Positions 51,213 to 61,022 of a DNA stretch of 64,000 bases are shown here, in pieces. The notes beneath the pieces were generated by a model that made no database searches, was not told the origin of the DNA, and saw only the letters and a program-made list of their open reading frames with translations. Source of the stretch: Stigmatella aurantiaca (GTDB lineage Bacteria; Myxococcota; Myxococcia; Myxococcales; Myxococcaceae). The stretch lies in NCBI RefSeq assembly GCF_900109545.1, contig NZ_FOAP01000020.1, forward strand, positions 62,001 through 126,000. The letters are read 5' to 3'. Position 1 is the stretch's first letter; each line of letters begins with the position of its first letter. The translations under genes and the position numbers were made by a program.

Positions 51213-54200
51213 ATGCGTCAAGACCGCATGGAATCCGATGAAGCAGGGGAGCTCGACGACGCCTTTCTGAGGCAGGTTGCCCACGTCTCTGTGCCCTTGC
51301 GAATGCCGGTTCGTGGAGAGTTCCTGGGTGGGCAGGATGGACGCCGGTTCGAGATTTTCGAGCAGCTAGGCGGGGGCTCGATGGGCGTGGTTTTCCGTGC
51401 CCGGGACCATGAGCTTCAGCGCGTGGTTGCCCTCAAGTTCTTGCATCCCCGGGAAGGAGTTCCCGAGGCGCCGATGAGTGCCCTGCTCCGGCAAGAGGCG
51501 AAGGCCATCGCGCAGCTCGACCACGAGAACATCGTCCGCATCTTCGATGTGTCCGAATGGACGGGAGAGTCCTGGGAGTCCAAGGTTCCCTTCCTGATCA
51601 TGGAGTGCTTGAGCGGCGAGCCTCTCTCCGCCCTCGTGTCGAGAGAGCCGCTCCCCTTGCGCCGCTGTATCGGCATCATGCGGGAGGTGGCCGCGGGCCT
51701 GGCCCATGCGCATGCGCACCACATCGTTCACCGGGACCTCAAGCCGGGCAACGTCTTCATCACCCGGACCGGGCAGGTGAAACTGCTCGACTTTGGGCTG
51801 GCGTACCTGACGGCAGCCGTCTTCCCGTCTGCCCCTCACCTGCCCGCCGCGGGGACCCCCGCGTACATGGCTCCAGAGCAGTGGCGGGGGCAGGAGCAGG
51901 ACGCACGGGCCGACATCTGGGCCGCGGGGATCATGCTGTTCGAGTTGCTCACGGGGGAGCTGCCGTGTCCGGAACAGAGCCTCGCGGGGCTGCGGGAGTG
52001 GGCCCTGTCAGAAGCGCCGGTGCCCTCGATTCGAGGGCGGCGTCCGGAGCTCCCCGAGGAGATGGATCACCTCCTGGCCGCCATGCTGGCCAAGTCTCCC
52101 CAGCAACGGCTTGCCAGCGCGGCCAAGCTCGAGGAGCGCTTGCTTCACATCGAGGCGGGGATGACGCCTTGGAGCGTCGAGCTGGCGAGCCTGGGACCGC
52201 AGCGCCGTCAGGTCACGCTGGTGGCGTGCTGGCTGGCGGACCTCTCGGGCCTCGCGGAGCACCTGGACGCCGAGGACTTCAGCGAGCTGGAGGGGGCCTT
52301 TCACCAGGCCAGTTCCGAAGTGTTCCTGCAGCACGGCGGCTCCATCACCACGTGCGTGGGAGACGAGGTGCTGGCCTGCTTTGGATATCCCCAGGCTCGG
52401 GAAGATGACTCGGAGAAGGCCGCCCGCGCGGGCCTTCACCTGGCCATGCACCTGGGGACCGCCATTCAGCAGAAGCTGCCGTACTTGCCTCGCCGGAAGC
52501 TGACCGTGAAGGTGGGGCTTCACACGGACACCGTGGTGTTGGACAACCTTCCGCCGGGGCCTCAGGGCCGGGCCGCCGCGCTCCAGGGCGAGGCGCCGAA
52601 GGTGGCCTTCTGGTTGGCCCGGCAGGCCGCCCCCGACACCGTGTGTCTCAGCCACACCGCCTGGCTCCTCGTGAGGGCCGCGTTCCGGACGGACGCGATG
52701 GGCGTCCGCTCCTTCCAGGGACTGTCCGGAGAGGTGAAGGGCGAGCTCTACCGTCTGGCCGAGGAAAAGCGCACCACGAGCCGCTTCGAGCGGGCCCACG
52801 AAGCAGGAGGGCTCACGTCCCTGGTGGGCCGGGAGGAGGAACTCCAGCGGCTGCTCGGGTATTGGGAGCGGGCCCGGGAAGGGGAGGGGGCCTTCGTTCT
52901 CGTGCAAGGGGAGGCGGGGATTGGCAAGTCGCGCCTCCTCCAGGAGCTGCGTGAGCGGATCCACCTGGAAGAGTGCAGCCATTTGCACGTGCAATGCTGG
53001 GCCCAGTTCAGCAACAGCGCCTTGCGTCCCATCATCGAGCTGCTGCAGACCATGCTGAAGCTTCAGCCCGAGGGCAATCCTCAGTCCAGCCTGCGCAAGC
53101 TGCGGGGGCGCATGGGCGCGGTGGGGCTCCCTGCCGAACATGTGCGGCTGTTGGCGGCCTTCCTCTCGCTGCCGGCCGACGAGCCGCCCCCCCACCTGCG
53201 CCTCACTCCCGAGCGGCAGAAGGAGAAGACCTTCGAGGCCTTGGTGACGTTGCTGTTGCGGATGGCCGAGGACCATCCCGTCGTCGCCGTCGTCGAGGAC
53301 CTTCACTGGGCGGATCCTTCGACCTTGGAGCTGCTTGGGGCCTTGCTGGACCATGTTGGGACGGCGCGGATCTGCGTCTTCTTGACCACGCGCCCGGACT
53401 TCAAGCCCCGGTGGGCTGCGAACTCCCGGGTCTATCCGGTGCTGCTGGAGCGGCTGACGCCCAAGCTGACCGCGGAGCTGATCCGTCAGTCCACCAGCGG
53501 GAAGCTGTTGCCAGAGGAGACGGTCGAGCAGCTCGTGGCGAAGACGGATGGGGTGCCCCTGTTCGCCGAGGAGATGACGCGCATGGTGGTGGAGCAGGTC
53601 CCTGCGGGAACCGCCCTCAGCCCTCCGTTCACCATCCCCGTGACCTTGAGCGGGCTGTTGCTGGCCCGCCTGGACCTGCTCCCCCGGCAGCAGAAGACGC
53701 TGGCCCAGCTCTGCGCCGTGGTGGGCCGTGGCTTCAGCCACGCGCTGCTGACCACGCTCTCCGGCCGGAGCCAGGACCACCTCCAACAGGATCTCACCGG
53801 CCTGCTCCAGGCGGGCCTGCTCCAGCAGGAGGAGGGAGCGAAAGAGCCCCGGTACCGCTTCCGCCATGCGCTCATCCATGATGCGGCCTACCAGTCCTTG
53901 CTGCGCCGCACGCGGCGGGAGTACCACCGGCGCATCGCGCAGACCCTGGCCCTGCAGGCGCCCGAGCTGGCCGAAACGCAGCCCGAGCTGCTCGCCCACC
54001 ACTACACGGAGGCCGGGGCGAATGAGTCCGCCATCCAGCTCTGGGCAAAGGCGGGAGAGCAGGCCAGCTTGCGCTCGGCCAATGTGGAGGCCATCCGCCA
54101 TCTGCGCCAGGCGCTCGAACTGCTGGGGACGCTGCCCGATACCCCCGCGCGCTCCGAGCAGGAATTGCAGCTGCGGGCGGCACTGGGCATGCCGTTGATG

Positions 54201-55238
54201 CAGCTGAACAGCCTCCGGTCCCGTGAGGTGGAGAAGACCTATTCCCGGGTGATGGAGTTGCTGCCCCTCGTGGAGGACTCCCTCTCCAGACTGCACGTCT
54301 CCACCTGGGGGGCTTACGCCTATACCTTCGCGCGGGCGAAGTTCCAGGCGGCCCAGGAGCTGGCGGAGCTGACCGTGAGGCAGGGAGAGCGTCAGCACAG
54401 CCGCGAGCTGCTCGCCTTGGGTCACCGGATGATCGCCACCAACCATTTTACCTGGGGCCACATGTCCACGGCCCTGGAGCACGTCGAGCACGCGCTGGAA
54501 TCCTCGAACTTCGATCTCTCGCAGCACCGGGCGCTCGCCGTGAAGGAATGGGTCAACCCGCGCGTGGCCGCGCTGGCCTATGGCTCCGTGGTCCTGTCTG
54601 CCGTCGGGCGGGATGCCCTGGCCCGCCGGTATGGCGAAGAGGCGGTGGTGTTGGCCGGGAAGATCGGCCACCCCCACACCCTGGCGTTCGGGCTGACCTA
54701 CGTGGCGCTGGGCTGTCAGCTCCGCCGGGAACCCGAGTGTGCCCGGCAGTGGGTGGAGCAGTGCATCGCAGTCTCGTCGGAACACCACTTCCGGCTGTGG
54801 CTGAGCTGGTCCGTGTTCATCAAGAGCTGGTTGCTGTCCGAGCAAGGCCGGGTCCAGGAGGGGCTCGCGCTCCTGCAGAACAACCTTGCCCAGTGGCGCC
54901 AGGCGGGCCTCCGGGCGGGCATGCCGTTGTTCCTGGGCATGTTGGCGGAGTTCCACCTGAAGCGGGGCCAGTTTCAGGAAGGCTTGACCGTGGTGGCCCA
55001 CGCCCTGGGTTGGGCCGAGACGCTCGGGGAGCGCTCGTATGAGGTGGAACTGTACCGCCTCGAAGGCGAGCTGCACCGGGCCCTGGGTCACGAAGCGCTG
55101 GCCACGGAATCCTTCTTGAAGGCCAGGAAGGTCGCCCAACGCCAAGGCTCCGCGGGCTTTGGCAGACGGGTGGAGGAGAGCTTGGCTCGCCAGCGCCAGG
55201 AGCAGGGGGGAGATCGGAGCAGCGCCAACCCGCGATGA
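51213..55238 (+). CDS. Ser/Thr kinase - cyclase-like - AAA ATPase - TPR protein
   Basis: The 1341-residue protein has a Hanks kinase (about 46-315: GGGSMG P-loop, Lys75, HRDLKPGN with Asp175, DFG Asp193), a class III cyclase-like domain (about 334-500, with both metal Asp positions, D343 and GDEVLACFG D384), a STAND-type ATPase (Walker A GEAGIGKS 566-573; VVAVVEDLHWADPS Walker B) and a long helical TPR-like C-terminus. It is a large signalling hub, probably active through kinase and ATPase. ATG 51213 is chosen with AGAGGGCGAAG before it. The ATG at 51180 is an alternative. Confidence 0.9.
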   Translation: MRQDRMESDEAGELDDAFLRQVAHVSVPLRMPVRGEFLGGQDGRRFEIFEQLGGGSMGVVFRARDHELQRVVALKFLHPREGVPEAPMSALLRQEAKAIAQLDHENIVRIFDVSEWTGESWESKVPFLIMECLSGEPLSALVSREPLPLRRCIGIMREVAAGLAHAHAHHIVHRDLKPGNVFITRTGQVKLLDFGLAYLTAAVFPSAPHLPAAGTPAYMAPEQWRGQEQDARADIWAAGIMLFELLTGELPCPEQSLAGLREWALSEAPVPSIRGRRPELPEEMDHLLAAMLAKSPQQRLASAAKLEERLLHIEAGMTPWSVELASLGPQRRQVTLVACWLADLSGLAEHLDAEDFSELEGAFHQASSEVFLQHGGSITTCVGDEVLACFGYPQAREDDSEKAARAGLHLAMHLGTAIQQKLPYLPRRKLTVKVGLHTDTVVLDNLPPGPQGRAAALQGEAPKVAFWLARQAAPDTVCLSHTAWLLVRAAFRTDAMGVRSFQGLSGEVKGELYRLAEEKRTTSRFERAHEAGGLTSLVGREEELQRLLGYWERAREGEGAFVLVQGEAGIGKSRLLQELRERIHLEECSHLHVQCWAQFSNSALRPIIELLQTMLKLQPEGNPQSSLRKLRGRMGAVGLPAEHVRLLAAFLSLPADEPPPHLRLTPERQKEKTFEALVTLLLRMAEDHPVVAVVEDLHWADPSTLELLGALLDHVGTARICVFLTTRPDFKPRWAANSRVYPVLLERLTPKLTAELIRQSTSGKLLPEETVEQLVAKTDGVPLFAEEMTRMVVEQVPAGTALSPPFTIPVTLSGLLLARLDLLPRQQKTLAQLCAVVGRGFSHALLTTLSGRSQDHLQQDLTGLLQAGLLQQEEGAKEPRYRFRHALIHDAAYQSLLRRTRREYHRRIAQTLALQAPELAETQPELLAHHYTEAGANESAIQLWAKAGEQASLRSANVEAIRHLRQALELLGTLPDTPARSEQELQLRAALGMPLMQLNSLRSREVEKTYSRVMELLPLVEDSLSRLHVSTWGAYAYTFARAKFQAAQELAELTVRQGERQHSRELLALGHRMIATNHFTWGHMSTALEHVEHALESSNFDLSQHRALAVKEWVNPRVAALAYGSVVLSAVGRDALARRYGEEAVVLAGKIGHPHTLAFGLTYVALGCQLRREPECARQWVEQCIAVSSEHHFRLWLSWSVFIKSWLLSEQGRVQEGLALLQNNLAQWRQAGLRAGMPLFLGMLAEFHLKRGQFQEGLTVVAHALGWAETLGERSYEVELYRLEGELHRALGHEALATESFLKARKVAQRQGSAGFGRRVEESLARQRQEQGGDRSSANPR

Positions 55239-55308
55239 ATCCTGCGTCACAAAAGCGGGCCGGACACTCCATGAAGAAGGACAGGCCTGTGGACGGGTGG
55301 GAGCAACA

Positions 55309-55974
55309 ATGGCGATCGATCGCGAAAAGCTGGAGCGGGAGATTCGAGTGCTGTGCGAGCGCAAGGACACGGGCAGGGCCGTGGAGCGGGCGCTGCAGGG
55401 CTATGGAATGGAGATCATGCGGTTGATGGCCTCCTTGCTGCGCAATCCGGAGCAGGCCAAGGATGCGTTCAGCCTCTTCTGCGAGATGCTCCTCAAGGGC
55501 CTGCCGGGATTCCGGTGGGAGAGTTCCTTCCGGACGTGGGCCTACCGCCTGGCACGCAATTCCTGCTACCAGCTCACCCACACCTCCGCCGAGCGCGAGA
55601 CGCCTGTCACGTCCTCCGCGTTCCCGGATCAGGCGCAGGGGCACCGCTCCGACACGCTCCCCTGGCAGAGGACCTCGGTGAAGGAGCGCTTCCGGGCCCT
55701 GCGCGACAGCCTGGAGCCCGAGGAGCGGATGCTGCTGATGCTCCGGGTCGACCAGCGGCTGCCGTGGACCGAGGTGGCTCACGTCATGTGGGATCTGGAT
55801 GCGCCTCCCACGGATGCGGACCTGGCGCGCAAGGCCACGGCCTTGCGGCAGCACTTCCAGCGCGTCAAGACCCACTTGCGCACCCTGGCCATCGAGCAGG
55901 GCCTCATCGAGCAGGACGAGGCCCCCCACGCGAAGACGCCCTCGCAGGAGCCGGGGGCGGAGCGCGAGCCCTAG
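55309..55974 (+). CDS. ECF-like sigma factor
   Basis: The 221-residue protein has a sigma2-like region (ALQGYGMEIMRLMASLLRNPEQAKDAFSLFCEML, SFRTWAYRLARNSCYQL) and a sigma4-like region (LEPEERMLLMLRVDQRLPWTEVAHVMW). No anti-sigma gene is next to it. It follows the kinase gene by 70 bp on the same strand, so the kinase may control it. ATG 55309 has GGGAG upstream. Confidence 0.75.
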   Translation: MAIDREKLEREIRVLCERKDTGRAVERALQGYGMEIMRLMASLLRNPEQAKDAFSLFCEMLLKGLPGFRWESSFRTWAYRLARNSCYQLTHTSAERETPVTSSAFPDQAQGHRSDTLPWQRTSVKERFRALRDSLEPEERMLLMLRVDQRLPWTEVAHVMWDLDAPPTDADLARKATALRQHFQRVKTHLRTLAIEQGLIEQDEAPHAKTPSQEPGAEREP

Positions 55975-55976
55975 GC

Positions 55977-57077
55977 CTACCCGGCCAGCAGTGCCAGGGG
56001 AAGCACCGTGATCCGCGAGGCCTCCACCCACGGGGCCCATCGGCGGCCCTCCAGCACACCCCCGAGGCCTCCCAGCGAGGCAAGAAACCAGGCCGCGAAC
56101 GCGAGCTTGACCGGCCAGGCCAGTGAGGCCCCTCGGAAGAGGAAGAGGACGGTCACCAGCAGCGTCAACACGCCCACCCCCGACAGGTAGAGCACCCTCC
56201 GGTGCGAGGGCCGCACCTCGAAGCGGGGACGGCTGGACACCTCGTCCATGGGCGGGGCTTCCACGCCGGGCGGATGCCACCCCGGGGGCATGAACCAGAA
56301 GCGCAGCTTGTCCCGGAGCCGTGGCGTCTGGCGCACGAGGCTCAAGGCGGTCTGGAAGGGCATCCAGGCGGCCCGCAGTGGGTTGAAGGTGTTCGCCGGT
56401 TTGACGGTGCCGTAGACGACGGGCTCGCGCTCGGACTCGAAGGTGCCGAACAGCCGGTCCCAGACAATCAGCATGGCGCCGTGGTTCTTGTCCAGGTAAC
56501 GGCCGTTGCAGGCATGGTGCACGCGGTGGTGGGAGGGCGTGACGAACACCCACTCGAGCGGCCCGAGCCGGTCAATCAGCTCGGTATGCACCCAGAACTG
56601 ATAGAGCGTGTTGAGTGCCACGGCCGTGGCGAACATGGCGGGGGGAAAGCCCAGCAACGCCAAGGGCAGGTAGAAGGCCCGCGAGAAGAAGGGCTGGACG
56701 GGGCCCTGCCGCAGGGCCACGGACAGGTTGAAGTCCTCGCTCTGGTGGTGGGGGGCATGCGCGGCCCAGCCCAGGTGCGTGCGGTGCGAGACGCGGTGGA
56801 ACCAGTAGTAACAGAAGTCCGTACCGAGCAGCAGCAGGGCCCACGCCCAGGCCGAGGAAGTGGGGATGTCGAAGAGGCGGACCGAGTAGAGCAGCACATA
56901 GGCCCCCGCCAGCAGCCCCCCGGCCACGGTGGTGAAGACCGTCTGGGCCGCGCCCAGGGAGAGGTTCGCGAAGACGTCCGGCCCCCGAAAGACACGGCGG
57001 CCCCTCAGACGCCCCGCCAACCATTCGAGGCCCATCAGGACGAAGAACAGGGGAATGGAGAGGACGATAAGGCTCAT
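55977..57077 (-). CDS. sterol desaturase/fatty acid hydroxylase-family membrane enzyme
   Basis: The 366-residue protein has the His clusters of the family: YYWFHRVSHR, AHAPHHQSED, and SHHRVHHACN. It has about five hydrophobic segments. These di-iron enzymes hydroxylate or desaturate lipids. Met 57077 is chosen over 57110. It converges with the sigma gene after two bases and diverges from the decarboxylase gene. Confidence 0.85.
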   Translation of the reverse strand: MSLIVLSIPLFFVLMGLEWLAGRLRGRRVFRGPDVFANLSLGAAQTVFTTVAGGLLAGAYVLLYSVRLFDIPTSSAWAWALLLLGTDFCYYWFHRVSHRTHLGWAAHAPHHQSEDFNLSVALRQGPVQPFFSRAFYLPLALLGFPPAMFATAVALNTLYQFWVHTELIDRLGPLEWVFVTPSHHRVHHACNGRYLDKNHGAMLIVWDRLFGTFESEREPVVYGTVKPANTFNPLRAAWMPFQTALSLVRQTPRLRDKLRFWFMPPGWHPPGVEAPPMDEVSSRPRFEVRPSHRRVLYLSGVGVLTLLVTVLFLFRGASLAWPVKLAFAAWFLASLGGLGGVLEGRRWAPWVEASRITVLPLALLAG

Positions 57078-57145
57078 GGGTGAACTTTCGTTTCTGGAAG
57101 CCTCCCGCACTCTAATCTTCCCCAGGTTCTCGAAGGAGTCATGGC

Positions 57146-58654
57146 ATGAGCGGGAAGCGGGAAGGGGCGGCGCCCCACATGAGCGCGGAGGAGTTCCGGC
57201 GGCTGGGGCACCGGGTGGTGGACTGGGTGGCGGATTACTGGGCCCGCCTGGAGTCCTTCCCGGTGCGCGCGGCGGTGGCCCCAGGGGAGGTGCTGTCGAA
57301 GTTGCCTGCTCACCCTCCTGAGGAGGGGCTGGATGGGGAAGCGGGCTGGGAGGCCGTCTTCCGCGACCTGGAAGACGTGGTGCTGCCGGGCATCACCCAC
57401 TGGCAGTCGCCTTCCTTCTTCGCCTACTTCCCCTCCAATGCCACCGGCCCCTCGGTGCTCGGCGAGCTGCTGTCGGCGGGCCTGGGCGTCCAGGGCATGC
57501 TCTGGTCCACGAGCCCCGCCGCCACCGAGATGGAATCGCGCGTGCTCGACTGGCTGGCCGAGCTGATGGGGTTGCCGGCCTCCTTCCGGATGGCGTCGGA
57601 CACGGGCGGTGGCGTCATCCAGGGCACCGCCAGCGAGGCCGCGCTGGTGGCCATGGTGGCCGCGCGCAACCGGGTCCGGCGGACGCTCGGCCGGGAGGCG
57701 GAGTGGGTGGCCTATACCTCCACCCAGACGCACTCCTCGGTGCTCAAGGCGGCCCTCATCTGTGGTGTGGCGAGGGAGGTGGCCGACAGCGTGCACCTGC
57801 GGCAGATCGACACCGACGCGGGCTACGCGCTGCGTCCGGACGCGCTGGAGCGCGCCGTGCGCGAGGATCTGGCCGCGGGCCGCCAGCCCTTCTTCGTGTG
57901 CGCCTCGCTGGGCACCACCTCCTCGGGGGCCATGGATCCGGTGCCCGCGGTGGTGGAGGCGCTCGGCCGCACGGGCTTCACCGCCGCCGGCGGGTGGGTT
58001 CATGTGGACGCGGCCTGGGCGGGCTCCGCGCTCGTGTGTCCCGAGTTCCGCGCCCTGGGCGCGGGGCTGGAGGGGGTGGACTCCTTCGCCTTCAACCCAC
58101 ACAAGTGGCTGCTCACCCACTTCGACTGCAACGCCTTCTACACGCGCGACCGCCGGGCGCTGCTCGATGCGCTGAGCGTGATGCCCGAGTACCTGCGCAA
58201 CGCCGCGAGCGCGAGCGGCCAGGTGGTGGACTACCGCGACTGGCAGGTGCCGCTGGGCCGCCGCTTCCGGGCGCTGAAGCTGTGGCTGGTGCTGCGCCAC
58301 TACGGCGCCCAGGGCCTGCGCGCCTACCTGCGCGAGCACGTGCGGCAGGCGGAGCTGTTCGCAGGCTGGGTGGAGGCCGACGCGCGCTTCGAGCTGGCCG
58401 TGCCGCGCTCGCTGGCGCTGGTGTGCTTCCGGCTCAAGCCCCTGCCCGGCGAGGCACCCGAGGCCACGGATGCGCGCAACCGCGGCTTGCTGGACCGGCT
58501 CAACGCGAGCGGGAAGGCCTTCCTCACCCACACGGTGCTGCCCGGGGTGGACGGCGCGCCCGCACGTTTCGTGCTGCGGTTGGCCATCGGTTCCGTCCGC
58601 ACCGAGGAGCGGCACGTGCGCGCCGTCTGGGAGCAGCTGGGTGCCCTCGCCTGA
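57146..58654 (+). CDS. PLP-dependent aromatic/amino-acid decarboxylase (group II)
   Basis: The 502-residue protein matches aromatic-L-amino-acid decarboxylases: HWQSPSFFAYFPSNAT, GGVIQGTASEA, and FNPHKWLLTHFDC with the PLP Lys320, plus HVDAAWAGSA. It decarboxylates an aromatic amino acid such as tyrosine, tryptophan or phenylalanine; the actual substrate is not deducible. GAAGGAG precedes ATG 57146; the ATG at 57141 terminates at once. Confidence 0.9.
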   Translation: MSGKREGAAPHMSAEEFRRLGHRVVDWVADYWARLESFPVRAAVAPGEVLSKLPAHPPEEGLDGEAGWEAVFRDLEDVVLPGITHWQSPSFFAYFPSNATGPSVLGELLSAGLGVQGMLWSTSPAATEMESRVLDWLAELMGLPASFRMASDTGGGVIQGTASEAALVAMVAARNRVRRTLGREAEWVAYTSTQTHSSVLKAALICGVAREVADSVHLRQIDTDAGYALRPDALERAVREDLAAGRQPFFVCASLGTTSSGAMDPVPAVVEALGRTGFTAAGGWVHVDAAWAGSALVCPEFRALGAGLEGVDSFAFNPHKWLLTHFDCNAFYTRDRRALLDALSVMPEYLRNAASASGQVVDYRDWQVPLGRRFRALKLWLVLRHYGAQGLRAYLREHVRQAELFAGWVEADARFELAVPRSLALVCFRLKPLPGEAPEATDARNRGLLDRLNASGKAFLTHTVLPGVDGAPARFVLRLAIGSVRTEERHVRAVWEQLGALA

Positions 58655-58657
58655 AGG

Positions 58658-59317
58658 TCAGGCCGGCTCGAACCGGCTGATCTCCAGGCCACTGCCCACC
58701 GGGAGCAGGACGCTGGTCATTCCGGGCTTCGCACGCACGGCCCGGCCATAGCGCTTCACCCCTTCTCCGCCGGGGTAGATCATGTTGTCGGCGACGATGA
58801 TCGCGCCCGGATTGAGCTTGGGATAGAAAGCGTCCAGGCACGGCTCGTAGAGGTCTTTCCAGAGATCGACGAGGACGAAGTCGAGCCCGGACGGCAGGGC
58901 TGCGATCAGCTGAAGCGCATCGCCCACCTGGAAGTCGATGCTGCCGGCCAGCCCCGCCTTCGCCGCCATGTCGCGCGCGTAGGCCGCTTTGTAATCCTGC
59001 AGCTCCAGGGTGGTCACCCGGCCACCGGTCGCCTGTGCGGCTTCCGCCAGCCAGATCCCGGAGTAGCCGTAGGAAGTGCCAATCTCCAGGATGTTGGGCG
59101 CTTTCAAGCTGCGCACGAGGATGTTGAGCAGCTTGCCTGTGTCCGGTCCCACGGAGAGCAGAACCTGATCACGCCAATTCTCGTGGCCTCCTGTGGGCGG
59201 TGCTTCCCGCAAGCGCCGGTCCTCTTCGCGCATGCGCTCGTGATAGGCGTCGAGCACCGCCATGACCTTCTCATCCATGGGTGGATCCTGGGTTGGAGGG
59301 GGAAACATCGCTGTCAT
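58658..59317 (-). CDS. class I SAM-dependent O-methyltransferase
   Basis: The product is about 219 residues with NILEIGTSYGYSGIWLAEA (SAM motif I), LDFVLVDLWKD and GAIIVADNM, as in catechol/caffeoyl-CoA O-methyltransferases. Possible starts are GTG 59326, ATG 59317, 59308 and 59278 (AGGAT before the last), so the N-terminus is uncertain. It converges with the decarboxylase gene after three bases. Its methyl acceptor is unknown. Confidence 0.8.
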   Translation of the reverse strand: MTAMFPPPTQDPPMDEKVMAVLDAYHERMREEDRRLREAPPTGGHENWRDQVLLSVGPDTGKLLNILVRSLKAPNILEIGTSYGYSGIWLAEAAQATGGRVTTLELQDYKAAYARDMAAKAGLAGSIDFQVGDALQLIAALPSGLDFVLVDLWKDLYEPCLDAFYPKLNPGAIIVADNMIYPGGEGVKRYGRAVRAKPGMTSVLLPVGSGLEISRFEPA

Positions 59318-59470
59318 TCTCGCCACGGTGCCAGTAGGCCGCTGCCTTGGACGGCTCCGCGCCAGCAGGTTGCGATGGAGGATAGATGCATCGGCGTCAA
59401 GGCAACCTCGGGAGGGCGGTGGGGTGGGAGGAGGGCGTGAGTCCAGCGCCTAGGACGGCCGCCTGCTGCC

Positions 59471-60163
59471 TCAGCGCTTCAGCTTGTAGCGCAGCCAGAG
59501 CAGGTCGCCCTTGCGCTTCTCGAAGGAGACCAGCTTCAGGTGGCGAGCGGGCCCTTTTCCCTCTTTCGCGTCGAAGAGCGACGGGGTGCCGATGGCACCG
59601 TCCGCAATGGGGGCCACCAGCACGCTCAACTCGTCAATGAGGTCCGCCGCCAGGAAGGAGCCGTTGATCTTTCCTCCGCCCTCCAGGAGCAGCTTCCGGA
59701 TGCCGAACTCCTTCCTGAGCTTCTCGAGCACCCTCTTCAGGTTCAATTCCGTCTTGCCGCCAAACACGTAGGAGACGCCCTTGGATTGAAGGAAGGCCAG
59801 GTAGTCGTCCGGGACTTGCTCGGTGAGGACCGTAATCACGTGCTCCTCATCGATGGCGCCCGACTTCCAGGTGAGCTTGCCGGAGGGGTCCAGGGCGATG
59901 GCGTAGGACTCCGCATCGCGCCTGGCGATGAAGTCCGTCCTCGGAATCGGGTGCGGCACCTGGCGTGAGGGAACCCGTGCCTTCCCGGCGTAGGGTTCCA
60001 TCGAGATCCGGCCGATCATCCACGCATCGGCGTTGAAGGTCTGGGCCGTCCGCTCGTACTCGCCCAGAACGCTGGGTGGGAGCTTCCAGCCCGTGGTGAC
60101 GATTCTCCCATCGAGGGAGGGGACCATGTGGCACACCACGTACGGCCGCTTCGCTCCATTCAT
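59471..60163 (-). CDS. RibD C-terminal-domain reductase (dihydrofolate reductase-like)
   Basis: The 230-residue protein has CHMVPSLDGRI, DAWMIGRISME and IRKLLLEGGGKINGSFLAADLIDELSVLVAP, typical of RibD_C / DHFR-fold reductases that use NADPH. No deaminase domain is present, so it is not full RibD. ATG 60163 has AGGAG upstream; 60178 would overlap that site. It is divergent from the next methyltransferase. Confidence 0.85.
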   Translation of the reverse strand: MNGAKRPYVVCHMVPSLDGRIVTTGWKLPPSVLGEYERTAQTFNADAWMIGRISMEPYAGKARVPSRQVPHPIPRTDFIARRDAESYAIALDPSGKLTWKSGAIDEEHVITVLTEQVPDDYLAFLQSKGVSYVFGGKTELNLKRVLEKLRKEFGIRKLLLEGGGKINGSFLAADLIDELSVLVAPIADGAIGTPSLFDAKEGKGPARHLKLVSFEKRKGDLLWLRYKLKR

Positions 60164-60257
60164 CTGCCAGCTCCTCATGCGTGTGGATTGACCGGGATTA
60201 TCCGGGAACGCTGCGGTTCATGCATCCGTCTGCGAGAAGCATGCGAGAGTGCTTCCC

Positions 60258-61016
60258 ATGGATCCTATCAAGCCCAATATCAGCCGGATCTACGACTATG
60301 TCCTCGGCGGCCAGCACAACCTGGAGGTCGACCGGAGCGCTGCCCAGCACATCCTGAAGGTGTTCCCCGCCTACCCGCTATGGGCGCGCCTGAACCGGGA
60401 GTTTCTTCAAGTCATGGCCAGGCAGTGGGCCGCGGAAGGGCAGACCCATGTCCTCGATCTCGGCTCGGGGATGCCGACCCAGGGCCACTTCCATTCGGTC
60501 ATGCCCAACGCGCGGATCCTCTACAGCGACAATGATCCGGTCACGGTCGAGTATGCCCGGACCCTCATCGGGGACAATCCGGCCGTCGCCTATCTTGAGG
60601 CGGATGTGCGCCAGCCCGAAGCGCTCCTGCGCGCCGCCGAGCAGCATTTCCACGGAGCGCGCAAAGTGGCCATTGGCTTCATCGGAGTGGCCTATTTCGT
60701 CGATGACGCGAGCCTGGCGCGCGTGATGAGGACCCTCCATGACTGGGCCGCGCCCGGCAGCGTCATGGCGCTCTCTCAGACCGTCAGCGGTGAGATGACG
60801 GAGACGGGCCGCCAGCAAATGGAGTCCTTCAAGCGCGGGGGCGTCGAGCTCCTGCCGCGCAGCGAGGCCGCGCTCCGCCGCCTCGTCGAGCCTTGGGAGA
60901 TCCGCGAGTTCGCCCCACTGGAGCGCTGGCCCGGTATCGAGACCCGGGTCCAGGCGTCCGACCGCGGGGATGCCAAGGCGGGGATGCTCGGAGTCCGCCT
61001 CGTGCGTCCGGGCTGA
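60258..61016 (+). CDS. S-adenosyl methyltransferase (Methyltransf_19/DUF574-like)
   Basis: The 252-residue protein begins NISRIYDYVLGGQHNLEVDRSAAQ, the pattern of the actinobacterial-type methyltransferase family, followed by HVLDLGSGMPTQGHFHSV (SAM site) and RILYSDNDPVTVEYAR. Family members are poorly understood. ATG 60258 is chosen over GTG 60249. It converges with the 131-residue gene. Confidence 0.8.
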   Translation: MDPIKPNISRIYDYVLGGQHNLEVDRSAAQHILKVFPAYPLWARLNREFLQVMARQWAAEGQTHVLDLGSGMPTQGHFHSVMPNARILYSDNDPVTVEYARTLIGDNPAVAYLEADVRQPEALLRAAEQHFHGARKVAIGFIGVAYFVDDASLARVMRTLHDWAAPGSVMALSQTVSGEMTETGRQQMESFKRGGVELLPRSEAALRRLVEPWEIREFAPLERWPGIETRVQASDRGDAKAGMLGVRLVRPG

Positions 61017-61022
61017 CGCGGG

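Noticed and set aside
52008-55370. 1120-residue minus-strand ORF opposite the kinase hub
   Set aside because: The plus strand has complete kinase, cyclase and ATPase motifs; the antisense has none.
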